The notes below the pieces were generated by a model. It ran no database searches, was not told where the DNA came from, and saw nothing but the letters and a program-made list of their open reading frames with translations. From Neobacillus sp. DY30 (GTDB lineage: Bacteria; Bacillota; Bacilli; Bacillales; Cytobacillaceae), in contig NZ_CP126093.1 of NCBI RefSeq assembly GCF_030123065.1, positions 2,546,001 through 2,610,000 on the forward strand: a stretch of 64,000 nucleotides of DNA, read 5' to 3'. Both the position numbers and the translations under genes were made by a program. Below, piece by piece: positions 34,278 to 43,166 of the stretch; within the stretch, counting starts at the first letter, position 1, and each line of letters starts with the position of its first letter.

Positions 34278-35195
34278 TTAATGACTCATACCTTCATGTC
34301 CGGAATGCGAATCTGTATGAGTTTCTGATTCAGGTGTATCTGATGATTCTTCGCCATGATCATGACCTGATGGCGGCGGTGAAAACTCTAGGTGAGTTCC
34401 AATGTATGTTTGCTGGCCAAGATGACCTGGCTTTAATAATTCCTCGAATTTTTCAGCTGTAATCGGTTTAGCTGTTTCTTTTACTTCCTTTACCCAGTCA
34501 TCAAAATCCTCTTGAGACATGGCTGTAACGTTAAATGTATTCTCAGCAAATCCTTTACCTGAAAAGTTTGCATTACGACCCATGAATTCACCAGGGACAT
34601 CTGCAGCTAAGTGTAAAGTCGTTACGTGGTCACCCATTGCATATTTTTGTCCCCCAAGCTGTGGAATCCAAAAACTAGTGATCGGTCCATATGAGTACAG
34701 TCTAAATTCAAGTGCTCGGTTTGTAGGGATATATAAGTAGTTAACTGTTTCAATTCCTTCTTCAGGATAACTAAAGTGCCATTTCCAGTCGGAGGATGAA
34801 GCATAAACGACTAAAGGCTTTGTATCTTCGTAGCCCTTCGGTTTTGCCTCAACAATATAGTTACTTTGAACAGATACATAAGATAGAAAAGCAACGATTA
34901 ATACTGGAATACCAACCATAATGACCTCAACCCAAAGGTTTCCTTCAATATGAGGCGGTTCATAATCGGCTCTTTGTTTAGAAGCACGATATTTCACTAG
35001 CATGTAGACTAACAAGGCAAAAACAACAATCACAATAAAAGCCATTACTCCTATCGATAATAAGATGTCGTTTGCCTGTCTTTCTGCTTGAGGTCCCTTA
35101 GGATCCAAGACAAGTAATGGCTCACATCCAGATAATATCGTGATGATGGTAAAAAACACTGAAAAGAAAGCCATTTTAATACTCTTTTTGTGCAT
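34278..35195 (-). CDS. qoxA: Cytochrome aa3 quinol oxidase subunit II (lipoprotein)
   Basis: A 305-residue subunit II. A lipoprotein signal ends at LSGC (Cys24), followed by two TM helices (about 45-68 and 90-110) and a periplasmic-type cupredoxin fold. There is no CuA Cys pair, so the donor is menaquinol and not cytochrome c. The C-terminus is His/Glu/Ser-rich (SGHDHGEESSD, HTDSHSGHEGMSH). AGAGGAG precedes the ATG. It is the first gene of the qoxABCD operon. A Rex-like dyad lies about 40 bp upstream. Confidence 0.95.
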   Translation of the reverse strand: MHKKSIKMAFFSVFFTIITILSGCEPLLVLDPKGPQAERQANDILLSIGVMAFIVIVVFALLVYMLVKYRASKQRADYEPPHIEGNLWVEVIMVGIPVLIVAFLSYVSVQSNYIVEAKPKGYEDTKPLVVYASSSDWKWHFSYPEEGIETVNYLYIPTNRALEFRLYSYGPITSFWIPQLGGQKYAMGDHVTTLHLAADVPGEFMGRNANFSGKGFAENTFNVTAMSQEDFDDWVKEVKETAKPITAEKFEELLKPGHLGQQTYIGTHLEFSPPPSGHDHGEESSDTPESETHTDSHSGHEGMSH

Positions 35196-35504
35196 GGTTT
35201 ATAACTCCTCTCATTAATTATCACTTTGGTCGTTCGTGATTTCTTTCACAAACTAGTTTGAAAGTTTATTTAAAATTAATACTACATGACAATAACTATA
35301 TAATTAGTGTTATTATCCCGTACCACAATATTAACAACAAAGGTGTGATGTTTATATACGTTTTTTGAAGAATTTGTGACAAATTTGTTAAGGTTTTAAA
35401 TTCCAACGAAAATCGGATATGAAGTTGGATTTTTAAAATAATTGTCTATTTTTGCATATTAATGGGATAATGAATAGGTATACCAATCGATAGGGGAGAC
35501 AAAC
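35196..35504. other. Divergent regulatory region between qoxA and the HesB-like gene
   Basis: About 310 bp, AT-rich. It holds the Rex-like dyad (35234-35251), and TTGTCT (35442-35447) with an 18-bp spacer to GATAAT (35466-35471) as a likely promoter for the rightward gene. The qox promoter was not pinned down; several TATA-like hexamers are present around 35300-35330. Confidence 0.5.
35234..35251. promoter_or_regulatory. Rex-like site upstream of qoxA
   Basis: TCGTGATTTCTTTCACAA matches the Rex consensus TTGTGAANNNNTTCACAA in 12 of 14 defined positions. Confidence 0.45.
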
Positions 35505-35810
35505 ATGAAAGTCAAAATTAATCGTCATGCCGCGAAAGCATTAAAAAAAGTGTTGGAAGGACCTGAAGCAGAAGGGAAATTATTCCGTGTGTATGTCACC
35601 AATATGCATGGTGACCATGCCCATTATGACTTAATGCTGGATACTCCAACAGATCATGATGAAGTGGTCAAAACGGATAAAGATATTGAGTTTATCCTTG
35701 ATAAACGAGAGGAATTTTTGGACGGGGTATGGATTCAAATGTTCCATGTTCCTAAGGAAGAGTGGGTCATCACCAACCCATCAAAAGGCGGACATCATCA
35801 TCACCATTAA
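35505..35810 (+). CDS. HesB/IscA-like small protein with natural His tail
   Basis: A 101-residue protein that opens like HesB-fold proteins (MKVKINRHAAKALKKVLEG) with later 'FRVYVTNMHGDHAHYDLMLDTP' and 'KDIEFILDKREEFLDGVWIQM' strands. It has no cysteine, so it lacks the Fe-S-binding Cys of true A-type carriers. It ends KGGHHHHH, five consecutive His, plus an internal HGDHAH, suggesting metal binding. GGGGAGAC sets the start. It is divergent from qoxA and could take part in metal or haem supply, but no function is shown. Confidence 0.75.
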   Translation: MKVKINRHAAKALKKVLEGPEAEGKLFRVYVTNMHGDHAHYDLMLDTPTDHDEVVKTDKDIEFILDKREEFLDGVWIQMFHVPKEEWVITNPSKGGHHHHH

Positions 35811-35829
35811 TTTAAGAGATAACAGAATT

Positions 35830-35857
35830 CCACCAGGTATTGTTCCAGGTGGTTTTT
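35830..35857 (+). terminator. Terminator after the HesB-like gene
   Basis: CCACC-GG and CC-GGTGG (one internal mismatch) with a 7-nt loop, followed by TTTTTG. Confidence 0.7.
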
Positions 35858-35917
35858 GATTGTTTTTTTCCAGATATTTTCATATAATCCAAGTACTTAA
35901 CTAAAAGGAGATTTGCG

Positions 35918-37633
35918 ATGATTCGACGGTTCTTTTCCTATTACAAACCGCATAAAAAGCTTTTCGTTCTTGATTTTAGCAGCGCGGTTATAGTTGCAGT
36001 TTTAGAGTTAGCATTTCCGATTGCGGTGTCTTGGTTTATTGATGAGCTGCTCCCAGGAGGGGATTGGCAAGCAATTGTACTAGTCAGTATTGGACTGTTA
36101 ACGGTTTATGTTTTGAGCACCCTTTTACAATTTGTTGTGAATTATTGGGGACATAAACTTGGTATTAATATTGAAACAGACATGAGGCAAGAACTTTTTG
36201 AACATGTGCAAAAACAGTCCTTTCGCTTTTTTGATAATACTAAGACCGGGCATATTATGAGTAGAATCACCAACGACCTATTTGACCTCGGAGAGCTGGC
36301 ACACCATGGTCCGGAGGATGTTTTTATCGCTTTGATGACATTTGTAGGTGCGTTCTGGATTATGCTAACGATAAATGTGAAACTCGCACTTGTCGCCGTT
36401 TTAATTCTCCCGCTGTTAGCTATTTTAGTAGTAGTTTGTAATTTAAAGATGAATAAAGCTTGGAGTCATATGTATACAAGTATTGCAGATGTAAATGCGA
36501 GAGTGGAAGACAGCGTTTCAGGGAGCCGTGTGGTTCAATCATTTACAAATGAAGATTATGAGATTGCGAGATTTCGAAAAAATAATCAAAAATATCGAAA
36601 TGCAAAACTAGTCGGATATCGCGTCATGTCTTTCAGCTTATCAGGTATTTATATGATGACAAGACTCATCACAATTATTGTTCTGGTTTATGGTGCATGG
36701 CTTAGCTTTACAGGGCAGCTTTCTTACGGAGAACTTGTTGGATTTGTGCTCTATGTAAATGTTCTATTTAAACCGATCGATAAAATAAGTGCTATCATGG
36801 AATTGTATCCAAAAGGCATGGCAGGATTTAACCGTTTTATGGAAATTATTGATTCTGAACCAGAAGTGAAAGATACAGATGATGCCATTGAAATTGCTGC
36901 TCTTAAAGGTGATATTGTCTTTAATGATGTTACCTTTAGCTATGACAAGCAAAATTCAGTGCTTGAAAATATAAACTTGGACATTCGAGCTGGTGAAACG
37001 ATTGCGTTTGTCGGACCATCAGGGGCAGGTAAAACCACCATATGTTCATTAATTCCTAGGTTTTATGATGTCAGCAATGGCAGCATTACCATTGATGGGT
37101 TTGATATTCGTAACATCACAAAAAAATCACTGCGCTCGCAAATTGGTATTGTTCAACAAGATGTGTTTCTTTTTACAGGGACCATTAGAGAAAATATTGC
37201 ATATGGAAAGAGAAATGCTACAGATGAGGAAATAATGGAGGCTGCAAAACGTGCTCATCTTGAGAAATTTATACAATCATTGCCTGATGGATATGAAACA
37301 GAAATCGGAGAACGCGGATTAAAGCTTTCCGGCGGTCAAAAACAAAGACTTGCGATTGCAAGGATGTTTTTGAAGAATCCACCAATACTGATCTTGGATG
37401 AAGCAACCTCAGCACTGGATACTGAAACAGAAATGGTCATTCAAGAAGCATTAAACGAACTGGCCAAAAACCGAACAACCTTGATTATTGCACATAGACT
37501 TGCTACCATTCGGAATGCTGACAGGATTGTTGTTGTGACTGAAGATGGTATTGCTGAGGAAGGCGGTCATGACGAACTAATCGAACAAGATGGTATTTTT
37601 GCAAGCCTGCACCGTGTACAATACCAGCAGTAA
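35918..37633 (+). CDS. ABC transporter half-molecule, permease plus ATPase (multidrug/lipid type)
   Basis: A 571-residue type IV exporter half. Six TM helices (about 15-300) are followed by a nucleotide-binding domain. Walker A is GPSGAGKTT, the Q-loop GIVQQDVFLF, the signature LSGGQKQR, Walker B ILILDEATSALD and the H-loop IIAHRL. It would work as a homodimer, since no partner gene is adjacent; heterodimeric pairs such as YfiB/YfiC are normally adjacent. AAAGGAG precedes the ATG. The substrate is unknown; drug or lipid export is typical. Confidence 0.92.
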   Translation: MIRRFFSYYKPHKKLFVLDFSSAVIVAVLELAFPIAVSWFIDELLPGGDWQAIVLVSIGLLTVYVLSTLLQFVVNYWGHKLGINIETDMRQELFEHVQKQSFRFFDNTKTGHIMSRITNDLFDLGELAHHGPEDVFIALMTFVGAFWIMLTINVKLALVAVLILPLLAILVVVCNLKMNKAWSHMYTSIADVNARVEDSVSGSRVVQSFTNEDYEIARFRKNNQKYRNAKLVGYRVMSFSLSGIYMMTRLITIIVLVYGAWLSFTGQLSYGELVGFVLYVNVLFKPIDKISAIMELYPKGMAGFNRFMEIIDSEPEVKDTDDAIEIAALKGDIVFNDVTFSYDKQNSVLENINLDIRAGETIAFVGPSGAGKTTICSLIPRFYDVSNGSITIDGFDIRNITKKSLRSQIGIVQQDVFLFTGTIRENIAYGKRNATDEEIMEAAKRAHLEKFIQSLPDGYETEIGERGLKLSGGQKQRLAIARMFLKNPPILILDEATSALDTETEMVIQEALNELAKNRTTLIIAHRLATIRNADRIVVVTEDGIAEEGGHDELIEQDGIFASLHRVQYQQ

Positions 37634-37641
37634 TTATTTAG

Positions 37642-37672
37642 TATCCCTGTATCAAACACAGGGATATTTTTA
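37642..37672 (+). terminator. Terminator after the ABC exporter
   Basis: TATCCCTG and CAGGGATA around TATCAAACA, followed by TTTTTAT. Confidence 0.82.
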
Positions 37673-37745
37673 TTTCCTTTCATTTTGAGTTCACTGCAAT
37701 TGATGTTAATCTTAAGAAGTACGGTTTGAAAGGGGATAAGTACAT

Positions 37746-38495
37746 ATGGAGAACTTCAAAAGTGATGTTGAAATTAAACTGGTTGCACTTGATATGGATG
37801 GAACTCTGCTAAACGATGAGCATGAGGTATCTGAGGAAAATCGAAAAGCGATTAAAGAAGCTCAGGAAAAAGGTATTTATGTAGTACTCAGCACTGGGCG
37901 TTCACTAAGAAGTTGCCAGAACCATGCTGATTCACTAGCGTTAACTTCTTATTTAGTAACGGTAAATGGCAGTGAAATTTATGACCATCAAAGAGGGTTA
38001 GTGGAAAGAAACCTTGTAAATTCGGAGTCCATACAGTGGATGCTGGAGTTGACCCAAAAGCATAAAATCCGATATTGGGCCATCAGTACCAATCGAAACT
38101 ATTTTGATGAAATGCCGGAAGATATTCACGCAGAGGAATGGTTGAAATTCGGATTTAACATAAAGGATGAACCAACAAGAGATAAAATTCAAAAAGAATT
38201 GGAAGCAAGAGGGGGCTTTGAATTGAGTAACTCAACCCCAACCAATATTGAGGTAAACCCATTAGGAATTAATAAGGCTAAAGGACTTTTACTTGTGTGT
38301 GAGCGTCTTGGAATTGAGATGAAAAATGTCATGGCAGTTGGTGACAGCTTAAATGATTTAGCGATGATTAATGCAGCCGGATTAGGAATTGCGATGGGGA
38401 ATGCCCAGGAGACAGTAAAAAAAGCAGCAGACTGGGTTACTGCTTCCAACAATGAAGATGGTGTAGCAGCAGCTATTCGTAAATGGGTACTATAG
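37746..38495 (+). CDS. HAD superfamily Cof-type phosphatase
   Basis: A 249-residue HAD IIB hydrolase. Motif I is LDMDGTLLND (nucleophile Asp and general acid Asp), motif II is VLSTGRS, motif III uses Lys in INKAKGLLL, and motif IV is AVGDSLNDLAMI. The cap lies between residues about 85 and 185. Relatives dephosphorylate sugar phosphates or flavin precursors. Some Cof-type HADs (YcsE-like) act in riboflavin synthesis, which is of interest given the rib operon 5 kb away, but that is not evidence of its function. The start follows AAGGGGAT. Confidence 0.9.
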   Translation: MENFKSDVEIKLVALDMDGTLLNDEHEVSEENRKAIKEAQEKGIYVVLSTGRSLRSCQNHADSLALTSYLVTVNGSEIYDHQRGLVERNLVNSESIQWMLELTQKHKIRYWAISTNRNYFDEMPEDIHAEEWLKFGFNIKDEPTRDKIQKELEARGGFELSNSTPTNIEVNPLGINKAKGLLLVCERLGIEMKNVMAVGDSLNDLAMINAAGLGIAMGNAQETVKKAADWVTASNNEDGVAAAIRKWVL

Positions 38496-38597
38496 GAAAA
38501 TCAAAAACGATGTAAAAGACAATATACTTAAAAAATATTTATGATTTTTAAATAAATTCTATATAAATGGGAAATACTTTCTATACAAGGGAATTTT

Positions 38598-38623
38598 GTT
38601 TAAAATAATTTTCTCTTGGGTAT
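38598..38623 (+). promoter_or_regulatory. Sigma-B promoter of the cold-shock gene (overlaps a sigma-A -10)
   Basis: GTTTAA (38598-38603), 14 bp, GGGTAT (38618-38623) is a full match to the sigma-B consensus. TATAAT at 38621-38626 overlaps it and could serve sigma-A with TTGTTT (38596-38601) at a long spacer of 19 bp. Confidence 0.75.
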
Positions 38624-38652
38624 AATAATCGAGCAAGACTATATTGTAATTT

Positions 38653-38676
38653 CATGTAATTGTTACATGCTAGGAG
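38653..38676 (+). promoter_or_regulatory. 5' UTR hairpin next to the csp Shine-Dalgarno
   Basis: CATGTAA (38653-38659) and TTACATG (38663-38669) form a 7-bp stem with a TTG loop, 2-3 nt before AGGAGG. It could limit ribosome loading in a temperature-dependent way. Confidence 0.5.
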
Positions 38677-38687
38677 GAGCTACAAAA

Positions 38688-38888
38688 ATGGAACATGGTA
38701 AAGTAAAATGGTTTAACGGCGAAAAAGGCTTTGGATTTATTGAGCGTGAAGGTGGAGACGATGTTTTCGTTCATTTCTCAGCTATTCAAGGCGAAGGTTA
38801 CAAAACCTTAGATGAAGGTCAAGAAGTGACGTTTGAAATCGAAAATGGACAACGTGGTCCACAAGCGGTTAACGTTCGTAAATCATAA
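38688..38888 (+). CDS. Cold-shock protein (CspA family)
   Basis: A 66-residue single cold-shock domain, an RNA chaperone. RNP1 is KGFGFIE and RNP2 is VFVHF; the opening [16 protein letters not shown] is canonical. The ATG at 38688 follows GGAGGAGC; the longer frame from 38616 has no RBS. It is nearest to CspB/CspC/CspD of Bacillus, but which cannot be told. A perfect sigma-B promoter upstream suggests general-stress induction beside cold control. Confidence 0.96.
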   Translation: MEHGKVKWFNGEKGFGFIEREGGDDVFVHFSAIQGEGYKTLDEGQEVTFEIENGQRGPQAVNVRKS

Positions 38889-38903
38889 TAAACCTTCTAA
38901 ATA

Positions 38904-38934
38904 AAACAGACTCCAATTGTGAGTCTGTTTTTTA
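38904..38934 (+). terminator. Terminator after csp
   Basis: AAACAGACTC and GAGTCTGTTT with a 7-nt loop and T-run. Confidence 0.85.
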
Positions 38935-38953
38935 ATTTGCTGTAAGAGATGAT

Positions 38954-38981
38954 AAAAAAACCTCCACAACTAGTGGAGGTT
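38954..38981 (-). terminator. Terminator of the ywbE operon (minus strand)
   Basis: AACCTCCAC and GTGGAGGTT form the stem; the A-run at 38954-38960 gives the T-run on the minus strand. Confidence 0.8.
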
Positions 38982-39070
38982 CAATATGTGATAAGTAAAA
39001 TGGTTAATCATAGTATAGGGTTATTTAAGAAAATTCATACCTAGGGTAGTTTTTACCCGTTTGGTGGACT

Positions 39071-39265
39071 TTAATTTATAATTTCCTGCACTCTGCCAAC
39101 TTGACCATCCATTAACCTTACCTTTATTCCATGAGGATGGGAACTCGAGTTTGTTAAAATATCCTTCACGACTCCATTTGTAAGTTTTCCAGTTCTTTGA
39201 TCTGCTTTAAGAACAATTTTAACCTTAGTACCGGCAGTGATGTCTTTTCTATTTTTCCCGTTCAT
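39071..39265 (-). CDS. ywbE: YwbE family protein (DUF2196)
   Basis: A 64-residue protein with the family pattern MNGKNRKDITAGTKVKIVLK, then DQRTG and ILTNSSSHPHGIKVRL, ending GQVGRVQEI. It is a compact beta-barrel-like (KOW/S1-like) domain of unknown function, possibly RNA-related. Its ATG overlaps the stop of the upstream gene (TAATG), which indicates translational coupling. Confidence 0.9.
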   Translation of the reverse strand: MNGKNRKDITAGTKVKIVLKADQRTGKLTNGVVKDILTNSSSHPHGIKVRLMDGQVGRVQEIIN

Positions 39266-39468
39266 TAAACTCCCATTTTCCTGCGGGTATTACTTACTTT
39301 TTTCGTTTGCTGACTTTTCATCTTTTGGCTATTTTGAAGACCACCCTGGGTGTTATTCGCTGCTGCCGCTTTGTTCTTTTTATTCGCTAACTGCTGCTTC
39401 ATCGCTTCCTGCAGACTCATTTTCTTTTTTGGTTCTTCATTTTGGTTTGTTTGATTGTTTTCTGACAT
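39265..39468 (-). CDS. Small polar basic protein (67 aa) coupled to ywbE
   Basis: A low-complexity protein rich in Asn, Gln, Lys and Ala (MSENNQTNQNEEPKKKMSLQ..., later KKNKAAAANN and NTRRKMGV). It is probably disordered with one short helix around EAMKQQLANKK. GGAGGATT precedes the ATG. The TAATG overlap with ywbE suggests joint expression. The family is unknown to me; nucleic-acid or ribosome association would suit the charge but is not shown. Confidence 0.75.
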   Translation of the reverse strand: MSENNQTNQNEEPKKKMSLQEAMKQQLANKKNKAAAANNTQGGLQNSQKMKSQQTKKVSNTRRKMGV

Positions 39469-39609
39469 TAGGAAATCCTCCTGAAAAAATGTAATTACAT
39501 ACCCTCAGTATAATCTATTTACACTTAAATTAACAATTTTGTCTTTTAATTTAATACTTTGTAATTGACTGGCATTAAACACACTCATAGGATTATATTT
39601 AATACTATA

Positions 39610-39624
39610 TTATAATTATTATAA
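39610..39624. promoter_or_regulatory. Perfect PerR box upstream of katA
   Basis: TTATAATTATTATAA is identical to the PerR consensus TTATAATNATTATAA. A second, weaker TTATAAT element overlaps the -10 near 39653-39662. Confidence 0.93.
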
Positions 39625-39631
39625 TTTAGTA

Positions 39632-39659
39632 TTGATTTTTAAAAAGTTTAGATTATAAT
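39632..39659 (+). promoter_or_regulatory. katA promoter
   Basis: TTGATT (39632-39637), 16 bp, TATAAT (39654-39659), just downstream of the PerR box. Confidence 0.75.
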
Positions 39660-39698
39660 TTAGGTAGTTAGTAATTAAATACTCTATGAGGTGATTAA

Positions 39699-41159
39699 AT
39701 GAGTAACCAGATAAAACATTTAACAACAAGCTACGGAGCACCTGTAGCTGATAATCAAAATTCGATGACTGCCGGTTCTCGTGGACCAACATTAATCCAA
39801 GATGTGCATTTACTAGAGAAATTAGCACACTTTAACCGCGAGCGAGTACCTGAAAGGGTGGTTCATGCGAAGGGTGCCGGAGCACATGGATATTTTAAAG
39901 TCACAAATGATATGTCGATATACACAAAAGCAAAGCTATTTAATGGTGTTGGCAAAACTACACCGATGTTTATTCGATTCTCAACTGTAGCTGGAGAATT
40001 AGGCTCAGCTGATACTGTGCGTGATCCACGCGGTTTTGCAGTTAAGTTTTATACGGAAGAAGGAAATTATGATTTAGTAGGAAACAATACGCCTATATTC
40101 TTTATCAGAGATGCCATTAAATTCCCAGACTTTATTCATACACAAAAAAGAGATCCGCGCACACATTTGAAAAATCCAAATGCGATTTGGGATTTCTGGT
40201 CATTATCTCCAGAATCATTACACCAAGTAACATACTTAATGGGTGATCGTGGTATTCCTGCAACACTGCGTCATATGAATGGATATGGCAGCCATACATT
40301 CAAATGGGTCAATGCACAAGGTGAAGCAGTTTGGGTGAAATATCACTTTAAAACAGAGCAAGGCGTTAAAAATATGTCCAATGACGTCGCTGCTAAGCTT
40401 GCCGGTGAAAATCCAGATTATCATACAGAAGATTTATTTAATGCGATTGAAAAAGGCGACTTCCCTAAATGGAAGTTATATGTTCAAATTATGCCTTTAG
40501 AAGACGCTAATACTTATCGTTTTGATCCATTTGATGTGACAAAAGTATGGTCACATAAGGATTATCCATTAATTGAAGTGGGACAAATGGTATTAAATCG
40601 CAATCCAGAAAACTACTTTGCAGAAGTAGAGCAGGCAACATTCTCACCAGGAACATTGGTACCTGGAATTGAGCCTTCTCCGGATAAAATGCTGCAGGGC
40701 CGAATATTCGCCTATTCCGATGCACATCGCTATCGTGTAGGGGCAAATCACAATCTGCTTCCTATTAATCGTCCAAAAGTAGAAGTGAATAACTATCAAC
40801 GTGATGGTCAAATGCGCTCTGACAATAATAGCGGCCATTCGGTTTACTATGAACCAAACAGCTTTGGCGGTCCAACAGAGCTGCCGGCAGCAAAAACAAC
40901 AGCTTTCCAGGTTTCAGGTGCAGCCGATAGCGTTCCTTATGACCATAACGATCATTACACACAAGCTGGGGACCTTTACCGCTTAATGACGGAAGAAGAG
41001 CGTACCCGGTTAATCGCAACAATCGTAGGTGCGATGAAGCCGGTTGAGAGAGATGAAATTAAGCTTCGTCAAATTCAACACTTTTTTCAAGCAGATCCTG
41101 AGTATGGTGAAAGAGTAGCGAATGGTTTAGGTTTAGCCATTCCACAAGAAGTGAAATAA
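39699..41159 (+). CDS. katA: Vegetative haem catalase
   Basis: A 486-residue monofunctional small-subunit clade 3 catalase that removes H2O2 in the cytoplasm. The distal His is in [14 protein letters not shown], the catalytic Asn in [12 protein letters not shown], and the proximal haem Tyr in [14 protein letters not shown]. The length and ends are normal. Expression is predicted to be PerR-repressed and peroxide-induced because a perfect PerR box precedes the promoter. The start follows GAGGTGAT. Confidence 0.97.
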   Translation: MSNQIKHLTTSYGAPVADNQNSMTAGSRGPTLIQDVHLLEKLAHFNRERVPERVVHAKGAGAHGYFKVTNDMSIYTKAKLFNGVGKTTPMFIRFSTVAGELGSADTVRDPRGFAVKFYTEEGNYDLVGNNTPIFFIRDAIKFPDFIHTQKRDPRTHLKNPNAIWDFWSLSPESLHQVTYLMGDRGIPATLRHMNGYGSHTFKWVNAQGEAVWVKYHFKTEQGVKNMSNDVAAKLAGENPDYHTEDLFNAIEKGDFPKWKLYVQIMPLEDANTYRFDPFDVTKVWSHKDYPLIEVGQMVLNRNPENYFAEVEQATFSPGTLVPGIEPSPDKMLQGRIFAYSDAHRYRVGANHNLLPINRPKVEVNNYQRDGQMRSDNNSGHSVYYEPNSFGGPTELPAAKTTAFQVSGAADSVPYDHNDHYTQAGDLYRLMTEEERTRLIATIVGAMKPVERDEIKLRQIQHFFQADPEYGERVANGLGLAIPQEVK

Positions 41160-41170
41160 CTTTTAATAGC

Positions 41171-41209
41171 AAAAAGACTGATCAAGGGTGACAGTCTTTT
41201 TGTTTTTTT
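41171..41209 (+). terminator. Terminator after katA
   Basis: AAAAAGACTG and CAGTCTTTTT with an 11-nt loop and a long T tract. Confidence 0.85.
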
Positions 41210-41356
41210 CTGATTATTTAATATAAAATCTTATATTTCGACAGCTTTTTCAACCCCTCCATATTAAACTAAATTCTATCTTGTTCCATTTTAAAATTGT
41301 TTAAAACCATATTTCAGACTCCACGGAGGTTGCTGAAGCTGAAGGGAGATAAAGAT

Positions 41357-42205
41357 ATGAAAAACAAAACAGCTATTGTGACCGGTACATCAAGCGGATT
41401 TGGATTATCTGCTTCTATTGAATTAGCACGAAAGGGTTTTACTGTGATTGCTGCCATGAGGAACACCAATAAAAAAGGTGACCTTCTGCAGGAGGCAAGG
41501 AAGCATGGAGTTGAATCCCAGATCATCGTTTCTGAACTAGATGTTACCAATGAAAAATCAATACTAGCGTTTCAAACACGTGTACTCGATGAGTACGGAA
41601 GAATAGAAGTTTTAGTGAACAATGCTGGTTATGCGGGTGCAGGCTTTGTAGAAGAGATCTCGATGGATGAATACCGGAAACAATTTGAAACAAATGTCTT
41701 TGGCGTTTTTGCTGTTACGAAGGCCTTTTTACCTGTAATGAGGAAACAAAAGCATGGATGCATTATAAATATCAGCAGCATAAGCGGTAAAGTTGCTTTC
41801 CCTGGAATGTCTCCCTATATCGCCTCAAAGCATGCCATTGAGGGCTGGAGCGAGAGTCTCCGTTTAGAAATGCAGCCATTTGGTGTGAAGGTGGTATTGC
41901 TCGAACCTGGATCATACAAAACTAATATCTGGACAACAGGAAAGAAGGTTGCAGCAGATTCATTGCAGTCTCACTCTACATATCAAAATTATATGAAGAA
42001 AATAGAAAGATATATTACAGAAGGAGAAAACAGCTTTGGCGACCCTTTAGATGTCGCAAAGAAAATAGCTGAGATTGCGATCATGGAAAACCCGGACATT
42101 AGGTATCCGATTGGACGTGGAGTTAAACTTACTATTTTTTTGAAAAATTTCTTGCCATGGAGAATATGGGAAAAAATAATCATAAGTAAACTGTTCCATA
42201 AATAG
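41357..42205 (+). CDS. Short-chain dehydrogenase/reductase
   Basis: A 282-residue classical SDR. The NAD(P)-binding TGTSSGFG motif (residues 10-17) and NNAG (about 90) are present, with catalytic Ser in ISSISGK and the YxxxK set in YIASKH. The C-terminal extension of about 40 residues, with a hydrophobic 'LTIFLKNFLPWRIWEKI' segment, may associate with the membrane. I choose ATG 41357 behind AAGGGAGAT over the earlier frame start at 41297. The substrate is unknown, and it appears to be a single-gene unit. Confidence 0.9.
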   Translation: MKNKTAIVTGTSSGFGLSASIELARKGFTVIAAMRNTNKKGDLLQEARKHGVESQIIVSELDVTNEKSILAFQTRVLDEYGRIEVLVNNAGYAGAGFVEEISMDEYRKQFETNVFGVFAVTKAFLPVMRKQKHGCIINISSISGKVAFPGMSPYIASKHAIEGWSESLRLEMQPFGVKVVLLEPGSYKTNIWTTGKKVAADSLQSHSTYQNYMKKIERYITEGENSFGDPLDVAKKIAEIAIMENPDIRYPIGRGVKLTIFLKNFLPWRIWEKIIISKLFHK

Positions 42206-42313
42206 AAGCGGCAAGAATCTTAAAGTATTCACGATGTTGTCGTTTTTAGGAAGGAATATCGGTGATACAGTGAGAATAATAGATATATGAACAACATTAG
42301 AGGAGGGCTAAAT

Positions 42314-42784
42314 TTGGATATCCAAGTGCTAGAAAAAGAAGAAATGAAGGTAGTTGGAATTTCATGGAGCGGCACTTATTCACAATTGAATACTATTCCT
42401 GAATTATTTGATGTGATGAAAGAGCGGATCGATGAGGTACCCAATCAAACGAATACTTCCATTTTAATTGCACCTTTTCATAGCAGAGAAACAGAATTAA
42501 CTTATTATGTAACAACTCCAGTTGAAAAGCTGGAAAATGTCCCAGAGGGAATGGTAGGGTTTACGATTCCTAGAAAAAATTATGTTTGTACTTCGCATAA
42601 AGGCAGCCTGGAAGAAATTGCTCAGACCTATCAGCAGACGCTAGTTTGGATGCAGGAGTATGGTTATGATTTAGATGACCATGCCCTAAGTTTAGAAGTC
42701 TTTAAACAGCAAGATCTGAATAACGATGGAGTTATTCAATTTGAGCTTTATCTGCCTGTCAAAACATATGGAAACGATTATTAA
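42314..42784 (+). CDS. GyrI-like/AraC effector-binding domain protein
   Basis: A stand-alone effector-binding (SOUL/GyrI-like) protein of 156 residues with the usual strands: VLEKEEMKVVGISWSGTYSQL, TELTYYVTTPVEKLENVPEGM, FTIPRKNYVCTSHKG and a final FELYLPVK. There is no DNA-binding domain, so it may sequester or sense a small molecule. TTG 42314 follows GAGGAGGGC; ATG 42287 is the alternative, with a weaker RBS. It lies upstream of the FMN riboswitch but is not part of that operon. Confidence 0.8.
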   Translation: MDIQVLEKEEMKVVGISWSGTYSQLNTIPELFDVMKERIDEVPNQTNTSILIAPFHSRETELTYYVTTPVEKLENVPEGMVGFTIPRKNYVCTSHKGSLEEIAQTYQQTLVWMQEYGYDLDDHALSLEVFKQQDLNNDGVIQFELYLPVKTYGNDY

Positions 42785-42848
42785 TCATTTTTTTAGCTAT
42801 TCTTATAATTATTAGGTATACTAGTAATTATCATATAGTTGAATAATT

Positions 42849-42985
42849 CCTTCGGGGTCAGGTGAAATTCCTAACCGGCGGTGATGAAGCATAGCTTCTT
42901 AGTCCGTGACCCGGTTAACTTTTGTTAAGCGGTGGATCTGGTGAAACTCCAGAGCCGACAGTTAAAGTCTGGATGGGAGAAGGAA
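42849..42985 (+). ncRNA. FMN riboswitch (RFN element)
   Basis: All conserved blocks are present: CCTTCGGGGTCAGGTGAAATT, CCTAACCGGCGGTGATG, CTTAGTCCGTGACCCG, TGGATCTGGTGAAACTCCAG, GCCGACAGTTAAAGTCTGGA and TGGGAGAAGGA. FMN binding should favour the downstream terminator and shut off ribE-ribBA-ribH. Confidence 0.97.
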
Positions 42986-43055
42986 AAAATCCGGTTTAAC
43001 CAAGGGAGCAGTCTACCCTTTTTTAGGCCTTATTTTCTTAATGCCTTTTTCCAAG

Positions 43056-43090
43056 GACCCTGAAGTGTTTCATCACTTCAGGGTCTTTTT
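43056..43090 (+). terminator. FMN riboswitch terminator
   Basis: GACCCTGAAGTG (43056-43067) and CACTTCAGGGTC (43074-43085) are perfect 12-bp arms, followed by a T-run. Confidence 0.9.
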
Positions 43091-43166
43091 CTTCTTTTAT
43101 GATCGTAAGTAAGGTAAGAAAAAATTTGTATAACCTTGCAAAAAACAGGTAAGGAGAACAAAAGCT

